Below, in pieces: positions 1 through 8,202 of a stretch of 64,000 nt of DNA (position 1 is the stretch's first letter; every line of letters starts with the position of its first letter). Both the position numbers and the translations under genes were made by a program. The notes beneath the pieces were generated by a model. It searched no databases, was not told the DNA's origin, and saw only the letters and a program-made list of their open reading frames with translations. Location of the stretch: contig NZ_CP020809.1 of assembly GCF_002157835.1 (NCBI RefSeq), forward strand, positions 558,001 to 622,000, in the 5' to 3' direction. Source of the DNA: Mycobacterium dioxanotrophicus. GTDB lineage: Bacteria; Actinomycetota; Actinomycetes; Mycobacteriales; Mycobacteriaceae.

Positions 1-8
1 CGGACCTG

Positions 9-887
9 GTGACCGGACCGACCGGCGGATATCTGGCCGCGCTGGCCGTGGCCGCTGTCTGCGGCGTGGTGTGGCGGATCCTCGCGACGCCGCGCAGACC
101 CGCGGTGACGGAGCCGATCAGCCCAACGGAGCTGGCGTTTCTGCGCTCGGCGGTTGCCCCGGTGGTGGCAGCGCTGGCGGGTTTGCGCGCCGGCGGGCGG
201 ATCACCGAGCGCGGCCGGGTGGACCATTCCGTACCGGCCGGTCCGGAGGCCGACCACTTCACCGCGCAGCTGTTGCACCGAGTCGCCGGCGACCCCGAGC
301 ACACCGTGCCGAGCCTGTTCGCCGCATCCCAGGATGATCTCGCTGCCCTGGAGGACCGACTGAGCCGGCGCGGCCTGGTGCGGAGTCGGGCCGAACGCCG
401 GCGGATGCGCTGGGGCGCGGCCCCCTCGGTCGCGGTCTTGGCGATGGGCGTCGGCGCATCCGTATACCTGGCGACGCGGCTGTCCGAGCTCCCCGGCGCC
501 GCAGGGCCTTTCGTGGTGCTGGTGACCACGACGGTGGTGTATGCCGCGGCGGTGCTCCCGCTCCTCCTCAGCGCGGATCGTCTTACCCGCGCAGGCCGTC
601 GGTTGCTCGCGGCACAGCAGCAACGGCTCGCGTATCTGCGGCCGGCGCAGCGCCCGGCTTTCGGCACGTACGGTCCGGCCGCGGTGGCATTGTCAGCGGC
701 GTTGTTCGGCACCGGCGCACTGTGGTTGCTCGACGCCGACTACTCGAGCGCCGTGCAACTGGCGGGGGACTCGTCGGCGGGCGGCGGCTCGGACGGCGGC
801 GGCTGCGGGGCGTCGTGCGGCGGCGACGGTGGCGGTGGCTGCGGGAGCGGATGCGGTGGCGGTTGTGGCGGAGGATGCGGCGGATGA
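9..887 (+). CDS. TIGR04222-type membrane protein with Gly/Cys-rich tail
   Basis: The protein has 292 residues, with hydrophobic stretches near residues 7-23, 138-158, 166-190 and 222-242, so about four membrane passes. A basic loop precedes the second pass. The last ~38 residues are almost only Gly, Ser, Asp and Cys, with six cysteines in GC/GGGC units. This layout fits the TIGR04222 family, known for such low-complexity tails. The GTG at 9 is the first visible start, but no stop precedes it in the eight bases available, so the gene may begin outside the window. Its stop overlaps the start of the MNIO gene (ATGA), implying translational coupling. I infer that the tail is the substrate of that enzyme. 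The tail's function is unknown; metal binding is possible. Confidence 0.8.
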   Translation: MTGPTGGYLAALAVAAVCGVVWRILATPRRPAVTEPISPTELAFLRSAVAPVVAALAGLRAGGRITERGRVDHSVPAGPEADHFTAQLLHRVAGDPEHTVPSLFAASQDDLAALEDRLSRRGLVRSRAERRRMRWGAAPSVAVLAMGVGASVYLATRLSELPGAAGPFVVLVTTTVVYAAAVLPLLLSADRLTRAGRRLLAAQQQRLAYLRPAQRPAFGTYGPAAVALSAALFGTGALWLLDADYSSAVQLAGDSSAGGGSDGGGCGASCGGDGGGGCGSGCGGGCGGGCGG

Positions 888-1750
888 GCACCGCGAGCCG
901 CAGCGTGCCCGCGCTGGGCGACGTGGGGATCGGCTGGCGGCGTGAGATCGCCGGAGTGATCGGTGATCTGCGGCCGGGGTTCTGCGAGGTGATCGCCGAG
1001 TCGGTGACCGTCCGCCGCGGCAAAGCCCGGCCCCATCCGGCCCTGGCCCACCTGGTGTCCTCGGGTGTGGCGGTGGTGCCCCATGGGGTGGCGCTGTCCC
1101 TCGGTGGTGCAGAACCGGTGCAACGCAACCGGGTTCGGCACCTGGCTGCCTGCGCCGAGGCGCTCAACGCGCCCGTGGTCAGCGAACACATCGCCTTCGT
1201 GCGAGCCGGTGGGATCGAGGCGGGGCACCTGTTGCCGGTGCCCCGTACCCGGGAGGCCCTGGCCGCGTTGACGGCGAACATCGAGCGCACCAGACGCGAG
1301 CTACCGGTGCCGTTGGCGGTGGAGAACATCGCGGCCTTCGTGGAGTGGCCCGAATCAGAGCTCACCGAATCGGAGTTTCTCAGCGAGCTGGTGGAACGCA
1401 CCGGGGTGCTGTTGGTGCTTGACGTGGCGAACGTCTATGCCAATGCCCGTAACCGGGGACGCGATCCGCTGCGGGAGCTCGCGCGGCTGCCGGCGGGGCA
1501 GGTGGCCTACAGCCACGTCGCGGGTGGGCACGACGACGGCGACTTCTACCACGACACCCACACCGCCCGGACTCCGCAGGAGGTGTTGGACTTGGTCACG
1601 GCGCTGCGGCAGCGGGTGGACACCCCGTTCATGCTGGAGCGCGACGGCCGGTATCCGCCTGCCGCCGAGCTGTTCGACGAGCTCGACGCGATCGCCGCAG
1701 CGTCCGGGGCCGCGCCGATCACGGCCGGGGCGCGCGAGGTGTGGGCGTGA
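884..1750 (+). CDS. MNIO (DUF692) multinuclear iron oxidase
   Basis: This 288-residue protein is a TIM-barrel DUF692/MNIO enzyme. The family includes MbnB and the bufferin-maturing enzymes, which oxidise cysteines of peptide substrates using two or three iron ions. Candidate metal ligands are all present: His67 in PHG, Glu101-His102 in SEH, Glu147-Asn148, Asp180 and Asn183 in LDVANVY, His211, His216, His223 and His226 in the HDDGDFYHDTH stretch, and Glu252/Asp254 in LERDG. The ATG at 884 is chosen because it overlaps the upstream stop; longer readings run antisense to nothing useful and into the tail-coding repeat. Flanking by a Cys-rich membrane protein and a SCO6045-like protein suggests a three-gene modification unit. 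The real substrate and product are not shown by sequence. Confidence 0.9.
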   Translation: MSTASRSVPALGDVGIGWRREIAGVIGDLRPGFCEVIAESVTVRRGKARPHPALAHLVSSGVAVVPHGVALSLGGAEPVQRNRVRHLAACAEALNAPVVSEHIAFVRAGGIEAGHLLPVPRTREALAALTANIERTRRELPVPLAVENIAAFVEWPESELTESEFLSELVERTGVLLVLDVANVYANARNRGRDPLRELARLPAGQVAYSHVAGGHDDGDFYHDTHTARTPQEVLDLVTALRQRVDTPFMLERDGRYPPAAELFDELDAIAAASGAAPITAGAREVWA

Positions 1751-1950
1751 CGGGGCCCGGAAGCTTGGCGCAGCGGCAGGAAGCGCTGGTGCGGGCCCTG
1801 GTGGCCGGGGGCCCGGTACCGCCGGGATTCGATCCGCAGGCGGTGGCCGCGGCGGGCGAGGTGTGTCGGCACAAACGCGATGCGCACGCGCGTTCGGCCA
1901 GCAGGCGGCCGGGGTGGTGGTCTCGGCTGCGGAGACGATCGCGCCGCTGA
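1747..1950 (+). CDS. Short SCO6045-like partner protein
   Basis: This small basic protein (67 residues from the GTG at 1747, which overlaps the MNIO stop; a GTG at 1741 is also possible) carries the motif LAQRQEALVRALVAGGPVPP followed by GFDPQ and a KR pair. I recall this N-terminal signature from SCO6045-like domains that sit beside or fuse with DUF692 enzymes. Family members are usually about 100 residues; this one loses resemblance after the KR pair and ends in an Arg-rich stretch, so it may be truncated or frame-shifted. By analogy with other MNIO systems it could be the partner protein that presents the substrate, but that is inference. Confidence 0.6.
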   Translation: MTGPGSLAQRQEALVRALVAGGPVPPGFDPQAVAAAGEVCRHKRDAHARSASRRPGWWSRLRRRSRR

Positions 1951-1961
1951 CCGCTCGGGGG

Positions 1962-2381
1962 TCAGACGTCGTGGCTGCTGGTCGGGCCTGTGCGGGGCCC
2001 GTAGCGCTCTTCGTATGCCCGGTGGATGTGGGCGTTCTTCTTCCGGGAGAGCTCGTCGACGAGGCCGGGGTTGAGGCCGTGCTTGGCGAGCATGTGGCGC
2101 CGCCAGACTTTGTTCAGGGCGTGGGAGAAGTACACGAACGGGATGAAGATCGGCACCGTCATGCTCGCGTGCAGGTACAGCGACATCGGGATGAACCAGA
2201 TCGGCGCCAGGACCAGGACGGCGGGGATCGCCACCCGGAACATCATTCGGGCGGTCGCACCGGGTCCTGCCAAGTCGTTGGCGACCCAGTCGCGCATCGA
2301 ATCAGGTAGTCGTCTGCCGTAGCAGTACGCGACATACTGGAGTGGGCCCGGTTTCGTACGCGGGGTGTGACCGGTGGGCAT
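1962..2381 (-). CDS. DUF5313 family membrane protein
   Basis: This 139-residue protein matches the mycobacterial DUF5313 family: an N-terminal GPLQYVAYCYGRRLPDSMRD segment, two adjacent hydrophobic segments (about residues 48-90) and the YFSHALNKVWRRH motif, followed by a charged tail. The ATG at 2381 is preferred to the upstream start at 2426 because family members begin a few residues before the proline-rich LQYV segment. The function is unknown. It converges on the MNIO operon and diverges from the ArsR gene. Confidence 0.75.
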   Translation of the reverse strand: MPTGHTPRTKPGPLQYVAYCYGRRLPDSMRDWVANDLAGPGATARMMFRVAIPAVLVLAPIWFIPMSLYLHASMTVPIFIPFVYFSHALNKVWRRHMLAKHGLNPGLVDELSRKKNAHIHRAYEERYGPRTGPTSSHDV

Positions 2382-2407
2382 TGTTGAAGGGTATCGCTCG
2401 GTATGAT
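2381..2407 (+). promoter_or_regulatory. Possible promoter of the ArsR-FHA genes
   Basis: A TATGAT hexamer at 2402-2407 matches a sigma-A -10 element. A TTGTTG at 2381-2386 is a weak -35 candidate with a short 15-bp spacer. A purine-rich GGAGGG ribosome site (about 2439) follows before the GTG at 2450. Confidence 0.35.
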
Positions 2408-2449
2408 GGATTGCGAGTTTTCTCAATTCATCAATAACGGAGGGTAGCG

Positions 2450-2827
2450 GTGGTGGACAGCATCCTTGACGGTCCCGACCGGCCGCTGTACGAGATCAAG
2501 GCCAATCTGTTCAAGGCCCTGGCGCACCCGGCACGGATCCGCGTTCTGGAGATCCTGTCCACGAGTGAGGGCCCCACCCCGGTCAGTGAAATACTGGCTG
2601 CCACCGATCTCGAACCCACTCTGCTCTCCCAGCATCTCTCCGTTCTCAAGCGTCACCACGTCGTCAGTGGGCACCGCACGGGCAACGCGGTGTACTACAC
2701 GATCGCGCACCCCAAGATCGCCGAACTGTTGCTCATCGCCCGGATGTTTCTCGCTGATACCCTTGCCGCCCAACGTGATCGCCTCGACGCCGTCGAGTCG
2801 CTACCGCCTATCGGTACGCCGCGATAG
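2450..2827 (+). CDS. ArsR-family transcriptional regulator
   Basis: This 125-residue winged-helix protein has the ArsR layout: FKALAHPARIRVLEIL (about residues 21-36), then a recognition-helix region LLSQHLSVLKRHHVV and a beta wing GHRTGNAVYYTI. No cysteine pair or histidine cluster of a classical metal sensor is visible, so the ligand is unknown. Tandem GTG codons at 2450 and 2453 both fit the GGAGGG ribosome site. The FHA protein gene follows 66 bases later on the same strand and may be co-transcribed. Confidence 0.85.
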   Translation: MVDSILDGPDRPLYEIKANLFKALAHPARIRVLEILSTSEGPTPVSEILAATDLEPTLLSQHLSVLKRHHVVSGHRTGNAVYYTIAHPKIAELLLIARMFLADTLAAQRDRLDAVESLPPIGTPR

Positions 2828-2893
2828 GAGCCGGGCCCGCCATCCCCGATACCCGGGGATACGCCACATTCTCAACGACACGAGGAACCCGAC

Positions 2894-3316
2894 ATGACCC
2901 ACGCCGATCCGACCCGGAAGCCGGACGAGGACGTCACCGCGGTGCACCACGCGCTTTCCGAGCCGGCCGCAGATCCCAACCCGCGCAGGGTGCCGACGGC
3001 GAAGGGGGCATTCCTCGGCTCCGGGGTTCTCGCCGTCACCCGCGGGCCGATCGTCGGCGCTCAGTTCATCTTGACCCAGCCGGTCACCGCTGCCGGCCGA
3101 CATCCCAACAGCGACGTCTTTCTCGACGACATCACGGTCAGTCGCCACCATGCCGAATTCCGTTGGCTCGACGATGAATACTGGATCGTCGACACCGGGA
3201 GCCTCAACGGCACCTTCGTCAATCGCGTCCAGGTGCAGTCGTTACCGCTGTCGAGTGGCGACCAGATCCAGATCGGCAAGTTCCGCCTCACCTTCACCTA
3301 CCATCTACTGCCCTGA
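2894..3316 (+). CDS. FHA-domain protein, GarA-like
   Basis: This 140-residue protein has a disordered, acidic and proline-containing N-terminus and a C-terminal FHA domain (about residues 50-135). The phosphothreonine-binding signature is intact: AGRHPNSDVFLDD, ITVSRHHAEF and TGSLNGTFVN. It resembles GarA (Rv1827), which inhibits glutamate metabolism enzymes when unphosphorylated and is switched off by PknB/PknG phosphorylation of an N-terminal ETTS motif. Here that motif is absent; the nearest candidate is Thr in DEDVTAV. It is thus probably a paralogue of GarA rather than GarA itself. Its 3' end overlaps the convergent MocR gene by 12 bases. Confidence 0.85.
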   Translation: MTHADPTRKPDEDVTAVHHALSEPAADPNPRRVPTAKGAFLGSGVLAVTRGPIVGAQFILTQPVTAAGRHPNSDVFLDDITVSRHHAEFRWLDDEYWIVDTGSLNGTFVNRVQVQSLPLSSGDQIQIGKFRLTFTYHLLP

Positions 3317-4702
3317 CGCGGCCGACGCGGCTTGGCGCAGCGCTTGCACGCCCGTGATGATCTGCGATTCGGGCAGGTTGGCGTAACCCAGGATGAGACC
3401 GGGCGGAGCCGTCGCCGGATCGGCGTAGCACGGTGCCAGCGGCTCGACACGGATCCGCATCGACGTGGCCTGATGGATCAACGCGTCGATCGGGAACTGC
3501 GCGGGGAACCGCACGGTGAGGTGTACCCCGGCGGCGGCACCGAGCACGGTGGCCTGCGGCAGATACTCGGCCAGCGCACGCATCATGGTGTTGCGCCGCG
3601 CCAGGTAGCGGCGGCGCATCTGGCGCAGATGCCGATCGTAGTCACCGGAGGCCAGGAATCTCGCGAACGCGATCTGGTCCATCACCGAACTGCCGGTATC
3701 CGCAAGGCTTTTCGCTGTGCGGATGGGCGCGACGAGCGGTTCGGGTAGCACCATCCAGCCGATTCTCAGGCCCGGTGCCAGGGTCTTGCTCGTCGACCCG
3801 AGGTACACCACGCGGTCGGGCGCCACACCTTGGAACGCGCCGACCGGGGCGCGGTCGTAGCGGTATTCGGCGTCGTAGTCGTCTTCGATGACCAGGCCTC
3901 CGCGGCGCACCCACTCCAGCAGTGCGGTGCGCCGCGCGGCGGACAGCACGACGCCCGTCGGGGACTGATGGGCGGGCGTGGTCAGCACGGCGTCGGCGCG
4001 GCTGTCGGCCAGTGCGTCGACGTCGAGTCCCTGCTCGTCGATGCGGATCGGGATGGGGTCGATTCCGTTGCGCCGAAGCACCATTCGGTGCAACCAGAAC
4101 CCGGGATCCTCCATCGCGACGGCGCCGTCGACGCATTGGGCCAGCAGGGCGATGGCCTGGGTTGCCCCGGAGCACAGCACGATTCGTCGTGGATCGGCGA
4201 CGACACCGCGGGTACGTCGCAGGTAGTCGGCAACGGCGGTGCGGGTCGCGGGCAAACCGTGCGGATGCGCGTAGCCGAATGCGCTCGACTCGATTCCGGT
4301 CAGGCCTTGGCGCAGTGCCCGCAGCCAGGCCTGGCGCGGGAAGCTTGCGAGATCCGGTGCGCCAGGCGCGAAGTCGACGTCGTAGCGGTGTTTTGCCTCG
4401 GAGGTCGTATCGGGTGCCCCGGACACGGAGGTCACGTCGGCGACGCGGGTACCCGCGCCCTGGGTGCTGTGCAGGAACCCTTCGGCGGTGAGTTGGCCGT
4501 AGGCGTCGACCACCAGCCGTCGGGACACGCCCAGGTCGACGGCAAGTACCCGGGTGGAGGGCATCCGGGCACCGGGGGCCAGGCGTCCGGTGCGAATGGC
4601 GGCGCGCAGCCCGTCGGCGAGTTGGCGGTGCAGCGGGTCACGGCTGGAGCGGTCGAGGACGACAAGCAGTTCCGGTCCCGAATTGGTACCCGAAACTGTC
4701 AT
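3305..4702 (-). CDS. MocR/PdxR-type GntR-aminotransferase regulator
   Basis: This 465-residue protein fuses an N-terminal GntR winged helix (about residues 20-85, with LAPGARMPSTRVLAVDLGVS) to a class I aminotransferase-like domain. The PLP lysine is in STSKTLAPGLRIGW (about residue 310), and IEDDYDAEYRYD is the conserved aspartate region. MocR regulators use PLP or a PLP-amino acid adduct as effector and usually control a divergent neighbour. The divergent gene here is the small membrane protein at 4750, only 47 bases away, and then an epimerase-like gene. The regulated pathway cannot be named. Confidence 0.88.
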   Translation of the reverse strand: MTVSGTNSGPELLVVLDRSSRDPLHRQLADGLRAAIRTGRLAPGARMPSTRVLAVDLGVSRRLVVDAYGQLTAEGFLHSTQGAGTRVADVTSVSGAPDTTSEAKHRYDVDFAPGAPDLASFPRQAWLRALRQGLTGIESSAFGYAHPHGLPATRTAVADYLRRTRGVVADPRRIVLCSGATQAIALLAQCVDGAVAMEDPGFWLHRMVLRRNGIDPIPIRIDEQGLDVDALADSRADAVLTTPAHQSPTGVVLSAARRTALLEWVRRGGLVIEDDYDAEYRYDRAPVGAFQGVAPDRVVYLGSTSKTLAPGLRIGWMVLPEPLVAPIRTAKSLADTGSSVMDQIAFARFLASGDYDRHLRQMRRRYLARRNTMMRALAEYLPQATVLGAAAGVHLTVRFPAQFPIDALIHQATSMRIRVEPLAPCYADPATAPPGLILGYANLPESQIITGVQALRQAASAASGQ

Positions 4703-4749
4703 GGAAGTGGAGCCTACTCTGAGACCACTGCAGGGTTAGCGTATTGGGT

Positions 4750-5160
4750 ATGGCGACTACAGCGGCTCGCACCCATTCGCGTTACGCCGAGGTGGTCCTG
4801 GCGGTGTTCGGGACGTATTCGGTGCTGCTCGGCCTGTTCATGCTGGTGGCGCCGGGCGCGTTCTTCGACACGCTGGGAGCCTTCGGGGTCCGCAATGACC
4901 ACTACATCTTCGACAATGCTTCATTCGAACTGCCGCTCGGGCTGCTCATGTTCGGCGCCCTGCGCTGGCCGCGGTGGCGGGTGCCGACGTTGGCCTTCGC
5001 CACCGCGCACTGGGCGCTTCATGCGCTGAGTCATCTGATCGACCCCCACCATGCGGCGGGCAACTGGGTCGGCTGGCTGGAGGCGACGGGATTGGTGTTC
5101 ACCACCGTGCTGTTGGCAATAGCGTTGCGCGCCAGCATGTCCGATGAAGGGAGAAATTAA
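4750..5160 (+). CDS. Small four-helix membrane protein
   Basis: This is a 136-residue protein with about four hydrophobic segments: AEVVLAVFGTYSVLLGLFML, a middle LPLGLLMFGAL segment, VPTLAFATAHWALHALSHLI and a C-terminal VFTTVLLAIAL. I do not recognise a named family with confidence; the pattern resembles DUF4345-like proteins. The ATG at 4750 is preferred to an upstream TTG. It diverges from the MocR regulator and ends one base before the next gene, so the two are likely an operon under MocR control. Confidence 0.65.
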   Translation: MATTAARTHSRYAEVVLAVFGTYSVLLGLFMLVAPGAFFDTLGAFGVRNDHYIFDNASFELPLGLLMFGALRWPRWRVPTLAFATAHWALHALSHLIDPHHAAGNWVGWLEATGLVFTTVLLAIALRASMSDEGRN

Positions 5161-5161
5161 G

Positions 5162-6070
5162 ATGCGGGTCCTGGTGGCCGGTGCTACCAGTGTTCCGGGG
5201 ATTCCCCTGCTGCGTGAGCTCGGGGAGCGCGGCCATGACGTGATCGGCGTGACCCGTTCGCCGGGCAAGGCGGGCGAGATCTCTGCCCGCGGCGCCAAAC
5301 CGGTGCTCGCCGATGTTCTCGACGCGGCCCAGATCAGCTCGGTGGTCAAGGAATTCGCGCCCGATGCGGTGGTGAGCCTGCTGACCACACTGCCCAAGCT
5401 GGGCCCGATCCGGATCAAGGATTTCGAGCCGGCCACGCGGTTGTGGAGCCGCGGTGCCGGCAATCTGCTGGCCGCTGCCCAGCAGGCCGGGGTGGCGCGA
5501 GTGGTCGCCGAGTCGGTGATCTTCGCTTACGGCTACGGCGCGACCGGCCCCGCCCGGATGGATGAAACCGACCCGTATCCGGGTCCGCCGCCGCGCGGGG
5601 GAGCGGAGATGCTCGCCGCGTTACGCGGCATGGAGCGCGCTGTGCTGGGATCGGGCGAACACAGCAACACCGAGGGAATCGTGTTGCGCTACGGGGTTTT
5701 CTACGGACCCGGTGTCACCCATGACGAGCTGTTCCGGAAGCTGGCCCGCTGGTGGGCACTGCCCGCGATGACCGGAACCGGGATCGTGTCGTGGGTGCAC
5801 ATCGAGGACGTCGCCAAGGCCACCGCCGACGCCGTGGAGCGTGGCGGCGGTGGCGAGCTCTACAACATCGTCGACGACCGGCCGCAGTCGTTCGGCGATT
5901 ACGTTCGTGAGCTCAACGGAAGGCTGCACCGCCCGCGGCCCTGGCCGATATCGCACCGGCTCGTCGGGCTGCTCGCTCCGTACCCGGCGACCGCGTTCGG
6001 CACCACCTGGCTGCCCCTGTCCAACGCGAAAGCCAAGGCAGACCTGGGGTGGACGCCTATTCCCCGGTGA
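5162..6070 (+). CDS. NAD-dependent epimerase/dehydratase family protein
   Basis: This 302-residue extended SDR-like enzyme starts with a Rossmann motif MRVLVAGATSVPGIPLLREL (GxTxxxG type). The ATG at 5162 is chosen because of the AAGGGAGA ribosome site just upstream, within the end of the previous gene. A YGYGATG stretch near residue 125 is in the active-site area, but the canonical YxxxK is not clearly preserved, so catalysis may be atypical. The substrate is unknown. It is probably translated from the same mRNA as the membrane protein and overlaps the convergent enoyl-CoA hydratase gene by 14 bases. Confidence 0.75.
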   Translation: MRVLVAGATSVPGIPLLRELGERGHDVIGVTRSPGKAGEISARGAKPVLADVLDAAQISSVVKEFAPDAVVSLLTTLPKLGPIRIKDFEPATRLWSRGAGNLLAAAQQAGVARVVAESVIFAYGYGATGPARMDETDPYPGPPPRGGAEMLAALRGMERAVLGSGEHSNTEGIVLRYGVFYGPGVTHDELFRKLARWWALPAMTGTGIVSWVHIEDVAKATADAVERGGGGELYNIVDDRPQSFGDYVRELNGRLHRPRPWPISHRLVGLLAPYPATAFGTTWLPLSNAKAKADLGWTPIPR

Positions 6071-6872
6071 ACTGCGGCGGGCGCTTCTGGAACATCGCGG
6101 TGACCGCTTCGGCCAGGTCCTTCGACGGCAGGAACGCCGAGTTCCACGCCGCCACGTAGCGCAGGCTCTCCGACACCCGGGCGATGCGCTGCTGATCGAG
6201 CACGTCCTTGACCCCGGCGACGGTCAGCGGCGGGTTGGCCGCGATCTCGGCGGCGGTGGCGCGCGCGGCGGCCAGCGAGGCGTCGGCGTCGGCGTAGACG
6301 TCGTTGACCAGACCGATCTTCTCGGCACGGGCGGCGTCGATATCCTTGCCCGTCAGCACGAGTTCCCGTAGATGCCCGTCGGAGAGGATCAGCGGGAGGC
6401 GGGCCAGGCTGCCCACATCGGCGACGATGGCCAGCTTGGTCTCACGGACCGAGAACTTCGCGTCGGCGCTGGCGTAGCGGATGTCGGCCGCGCTGATCAG
6501 GTCGACGCCGCCACCGATGCACCAGCCGTGGATCGAGGCGACGGTGGGTGTTCGGCTGTCGGCCACCGCGGTGATCGCGGCCTGCATGCCCTGCAGCTTC
6601 TTGTGGAAGTCGGCGCGGGCCTTGGCGCCCGCGTCGAGGCCCGGCAGGGTGGCGCCCATGGCAGGCAGGTCGAGCCCGTAGCTGAAGTTCTTGCCGGATC
6701 CGGTGAGCACGATGGCGCGGACTTCCGGGTCGGCGTCGAGCGTGCCGAACACCTCCGGCAACTCCGCCCAGAACGCCGGCCCCATCGCGTTGCCTTTACC
6801 GGGCCCCAGCAGGGTGACCTGGGCGACGTGGTCCTTGACGTCGACGGAAACGGACTCGTAGGTGTCAGCCAT
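6057..6872 (-). CDS. echA21: Enoyl-CoA hydratase/isomerase (crotonase) family
   Basis: This 271-residue crotonase-fold protein has the CoA-binding stretch GPGKGNAMGPAFW and the oxyanion-hole regions SGKNFSYGLDLPAM and SIHGWCIGGGVDLISAADIR. SDAKFSVRETKLAIVADVGSLARLP is typical of the delta3,5-delta2,4-dienoyl-CoA isomerase-like branch, with Glu and Asp in the positions of the catalytic acids. The ATG at 6872 is chosen over a longer reading. The symbol is assigned from gene order (near pat and a TIGR03086 gene, as Rv3774 is near Rv3772) as well as from sequence. It probably acts in fatty-acid or sterol side-chain degradation. Confidence 0.75.
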   Translation of the reverse strand: MADTYESVSVDVKDHVAQVTLLGPGKGNAMGPAFWAELPEVFGTLDADPEVRAIVLTGSGKNFSYGLDLPAMGATLPGLDAGAKARADFHKKLQGMQAAITAVADSRTPTVASIHGWCIGGGVDLISAADIRYASADAKFSVRETKLAIVADVGSLARLPLILSDGHLRELVLTGKDIDAARAEKIGLVNDVYADADASLAAARATAAEIAANPPLTVAGVKDVLDQQRIARVSESLRYVAAWNSAFLPSKDLAEAVTAMFQKRPPQFTGE

Positions 6873-6882
6873 GCAGGCGACA

Positions 6883-7551
6883 CTACCCAACCGGTCGGTC
6901 GGGTCGTGCACTCAGTCGTTGCCGCACCGACGACACCAGTAGCTCGAGGCCGAACTCGAACTCGGCGTCGTGATCGCACGCGGCCAGCTCGTCGGCCGAC
7001 TCGGCGACGGCAGGCAGATGGGCGGACAGCAGGTCGACGTGCGGGCCTGCGATCACCGTCGCTGCGGATCCGTTGGCCGTGACGCCACTTTCGCGCAGCA
7101 ATGAACCGACCAGAAATGCGATGTGTGCCCGCATCACGTGCACGGCGAGCGAGCGCTCCAGGCCGGCCCGGCGCAGCGCCCGCAGCGCCAGGTCGACGAT
7201 GGGCAACAGCGTGGGCCGGTCGGGGCTGCGCACCAGGAGCAGCGGCGCGCTGCTCGGATACCGCATGGCCGCGGTGCGGAACGCGTACGACGTCGCGCGG
7301 ACGGCGTCGGGCCAGTCCATGGCGTCGACGTCGGGGATCACGACCGAGCTCAGAACGTGGTCGGCCATCGCGTCCAGCACGTCGGCCTTGTCCGACACGT
7401 GGTGGTACAGCGACGTCGTCTTGACTCCGACGGCCGCGGCGATCCGGTGCAGGGACAGCTTCTCCAGCCCGTCGCTCTCGGCGAGATCGAGTGCGGCCGT
7501 GATGATTTCGTCACGGCTGAGCGGACCGCGGAGAGTGGTTCGAGCAGCCAT
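6883..7551 (-). CDS. TetR-family regulator
   Basis: This 222-residue protein has an N-terminal HTH (IITAALDLAESDGLEKLSLH, then AAAVGVKTTSLYHHVSDKAD) and a TetR_C-type ligand domain. The ATG at 7551 is preferred; longer readings lack family similarity. Its stop lies only ten bases before the echA21 start codon on the same strand, so the two are probably one transcript. The divergent TIGR03086 gene at 7657 shares the upstream region and may also be regulated. No clear palindrome was identified in the 105-base intergenic stretch. Confidence 0.82.
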   Translation of the reverse strand: MAARTTLRGPLSRDEIITAALDLAESDGLEKLSLHRIAAAVGVKTTSLYHHVSDKADVLDAMADHVLSSVVIPDVDAMDWPDAVRATSYAFRTAAMRYPSSAPLLLVRSPDRPTLLPIVDLALRALRRAGLERSLAVHVMRAHIAFLVGSLLRESGVTANGSAATVIAGPHVDLLSAHLPAVAESADELAACDHDAEFEFGLELLVSSVRQRLSARPDRPVG

Positions 7552-7656
7552 GGCGGCTCCGTCCTGAAGATTGCGGCCGGCGGTGCGCACCGCCCATCGT
7601 AAGGTGACGCGCAAAACGCGAGGTCGGCGGCGGCGCGGCAGGGGACACTACCGGGT

Positions 7657-8202
7657 ATGGACGAACTCGAATCCGCTGAAGCCACGCTGGGTGTGTTGGA
7701 CGGGGTGCTGCAAGGCATCGCCGACGAGGATCTGGGGCGGCAGACACCGTGCCGCGAATTCGACGTGGCCCGGTTGACCGATCACCTGCTGAACTCCATC
7801 ACCGTGATCGGTGGTGCCGCGGGCGCCGATATCCCGGCCCGCGACCCGAACGCATCGCTGCGTGATCAGGTGCTCGCCGCCGCGCGTCCCGCAGTGTCGG
7901 CCTGGCGGCAGCGCGGGGTCGACGGCACCGTCCCGTTCGGTGACGGCGAAGCGCCCGCGGCGATGATGGCCCGCATCCTGTCACTGGAATTTCTGGTCCA
8001 CGCTTGGGATTACGCCGAGGCCGTGGGAAAACCCGTCGAGGTGCCCGACGCGCGGTCCGAATCTGTCCTGGAGTGGGCGCAGGGCATCATCACGCCCGAC
8101 GGTCGGGTGCGCGCGGGCTTCGACGATCCCATCGAGGTGCCCGCGGACGCGTCGGCGCTGGATCGGCTGCTGGCGTTCACCGGACGCCGGCCGACCGGCT
8201 AA
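7657..8202 (+). CDS. TIGR03086-type mycothiol-dependent-fold (DinB-like) protein
   Basis: This 181-residue protein matches the actinobacterial TIGR03086 family in the DinB/MDMPI superfamily. The signature TPCREFDVARLTDHLLNS carries one metal-ligand His and SLEFLVHAWDYAEAVGKPVE carries another. The superfamily contains mycothiol-dependent enzymes; the reaction here is not known. It is the likely counterpart of Rv3773c by position next to pat. It converges with the DUF4334 gene, overlapping by four bases. Confidence 0.8.
   Translation: MDELESAEATLGVLDGVLQGIADEDLGRQTPCREFDVARLTDHLLNSITVIGGAAGADIPARDPNASLRDQVLAAARPAVSAWRQRGVDGTVPFGDGEAPAAMMARILSLEFLVHAWDYAEAVGKPVEVPDARSESVLEWAQGIITPDGRVRAGFDDPIEVPADASALDRLLAFTGRRPTG

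Noticed and set aside
583..1401. Arg/Ser-rich minus-strand frame opposite the Gly/Cys tail and the MNIO start
   Set aside because: This is a shadow of the GC-rich tail region with no start context or domain.
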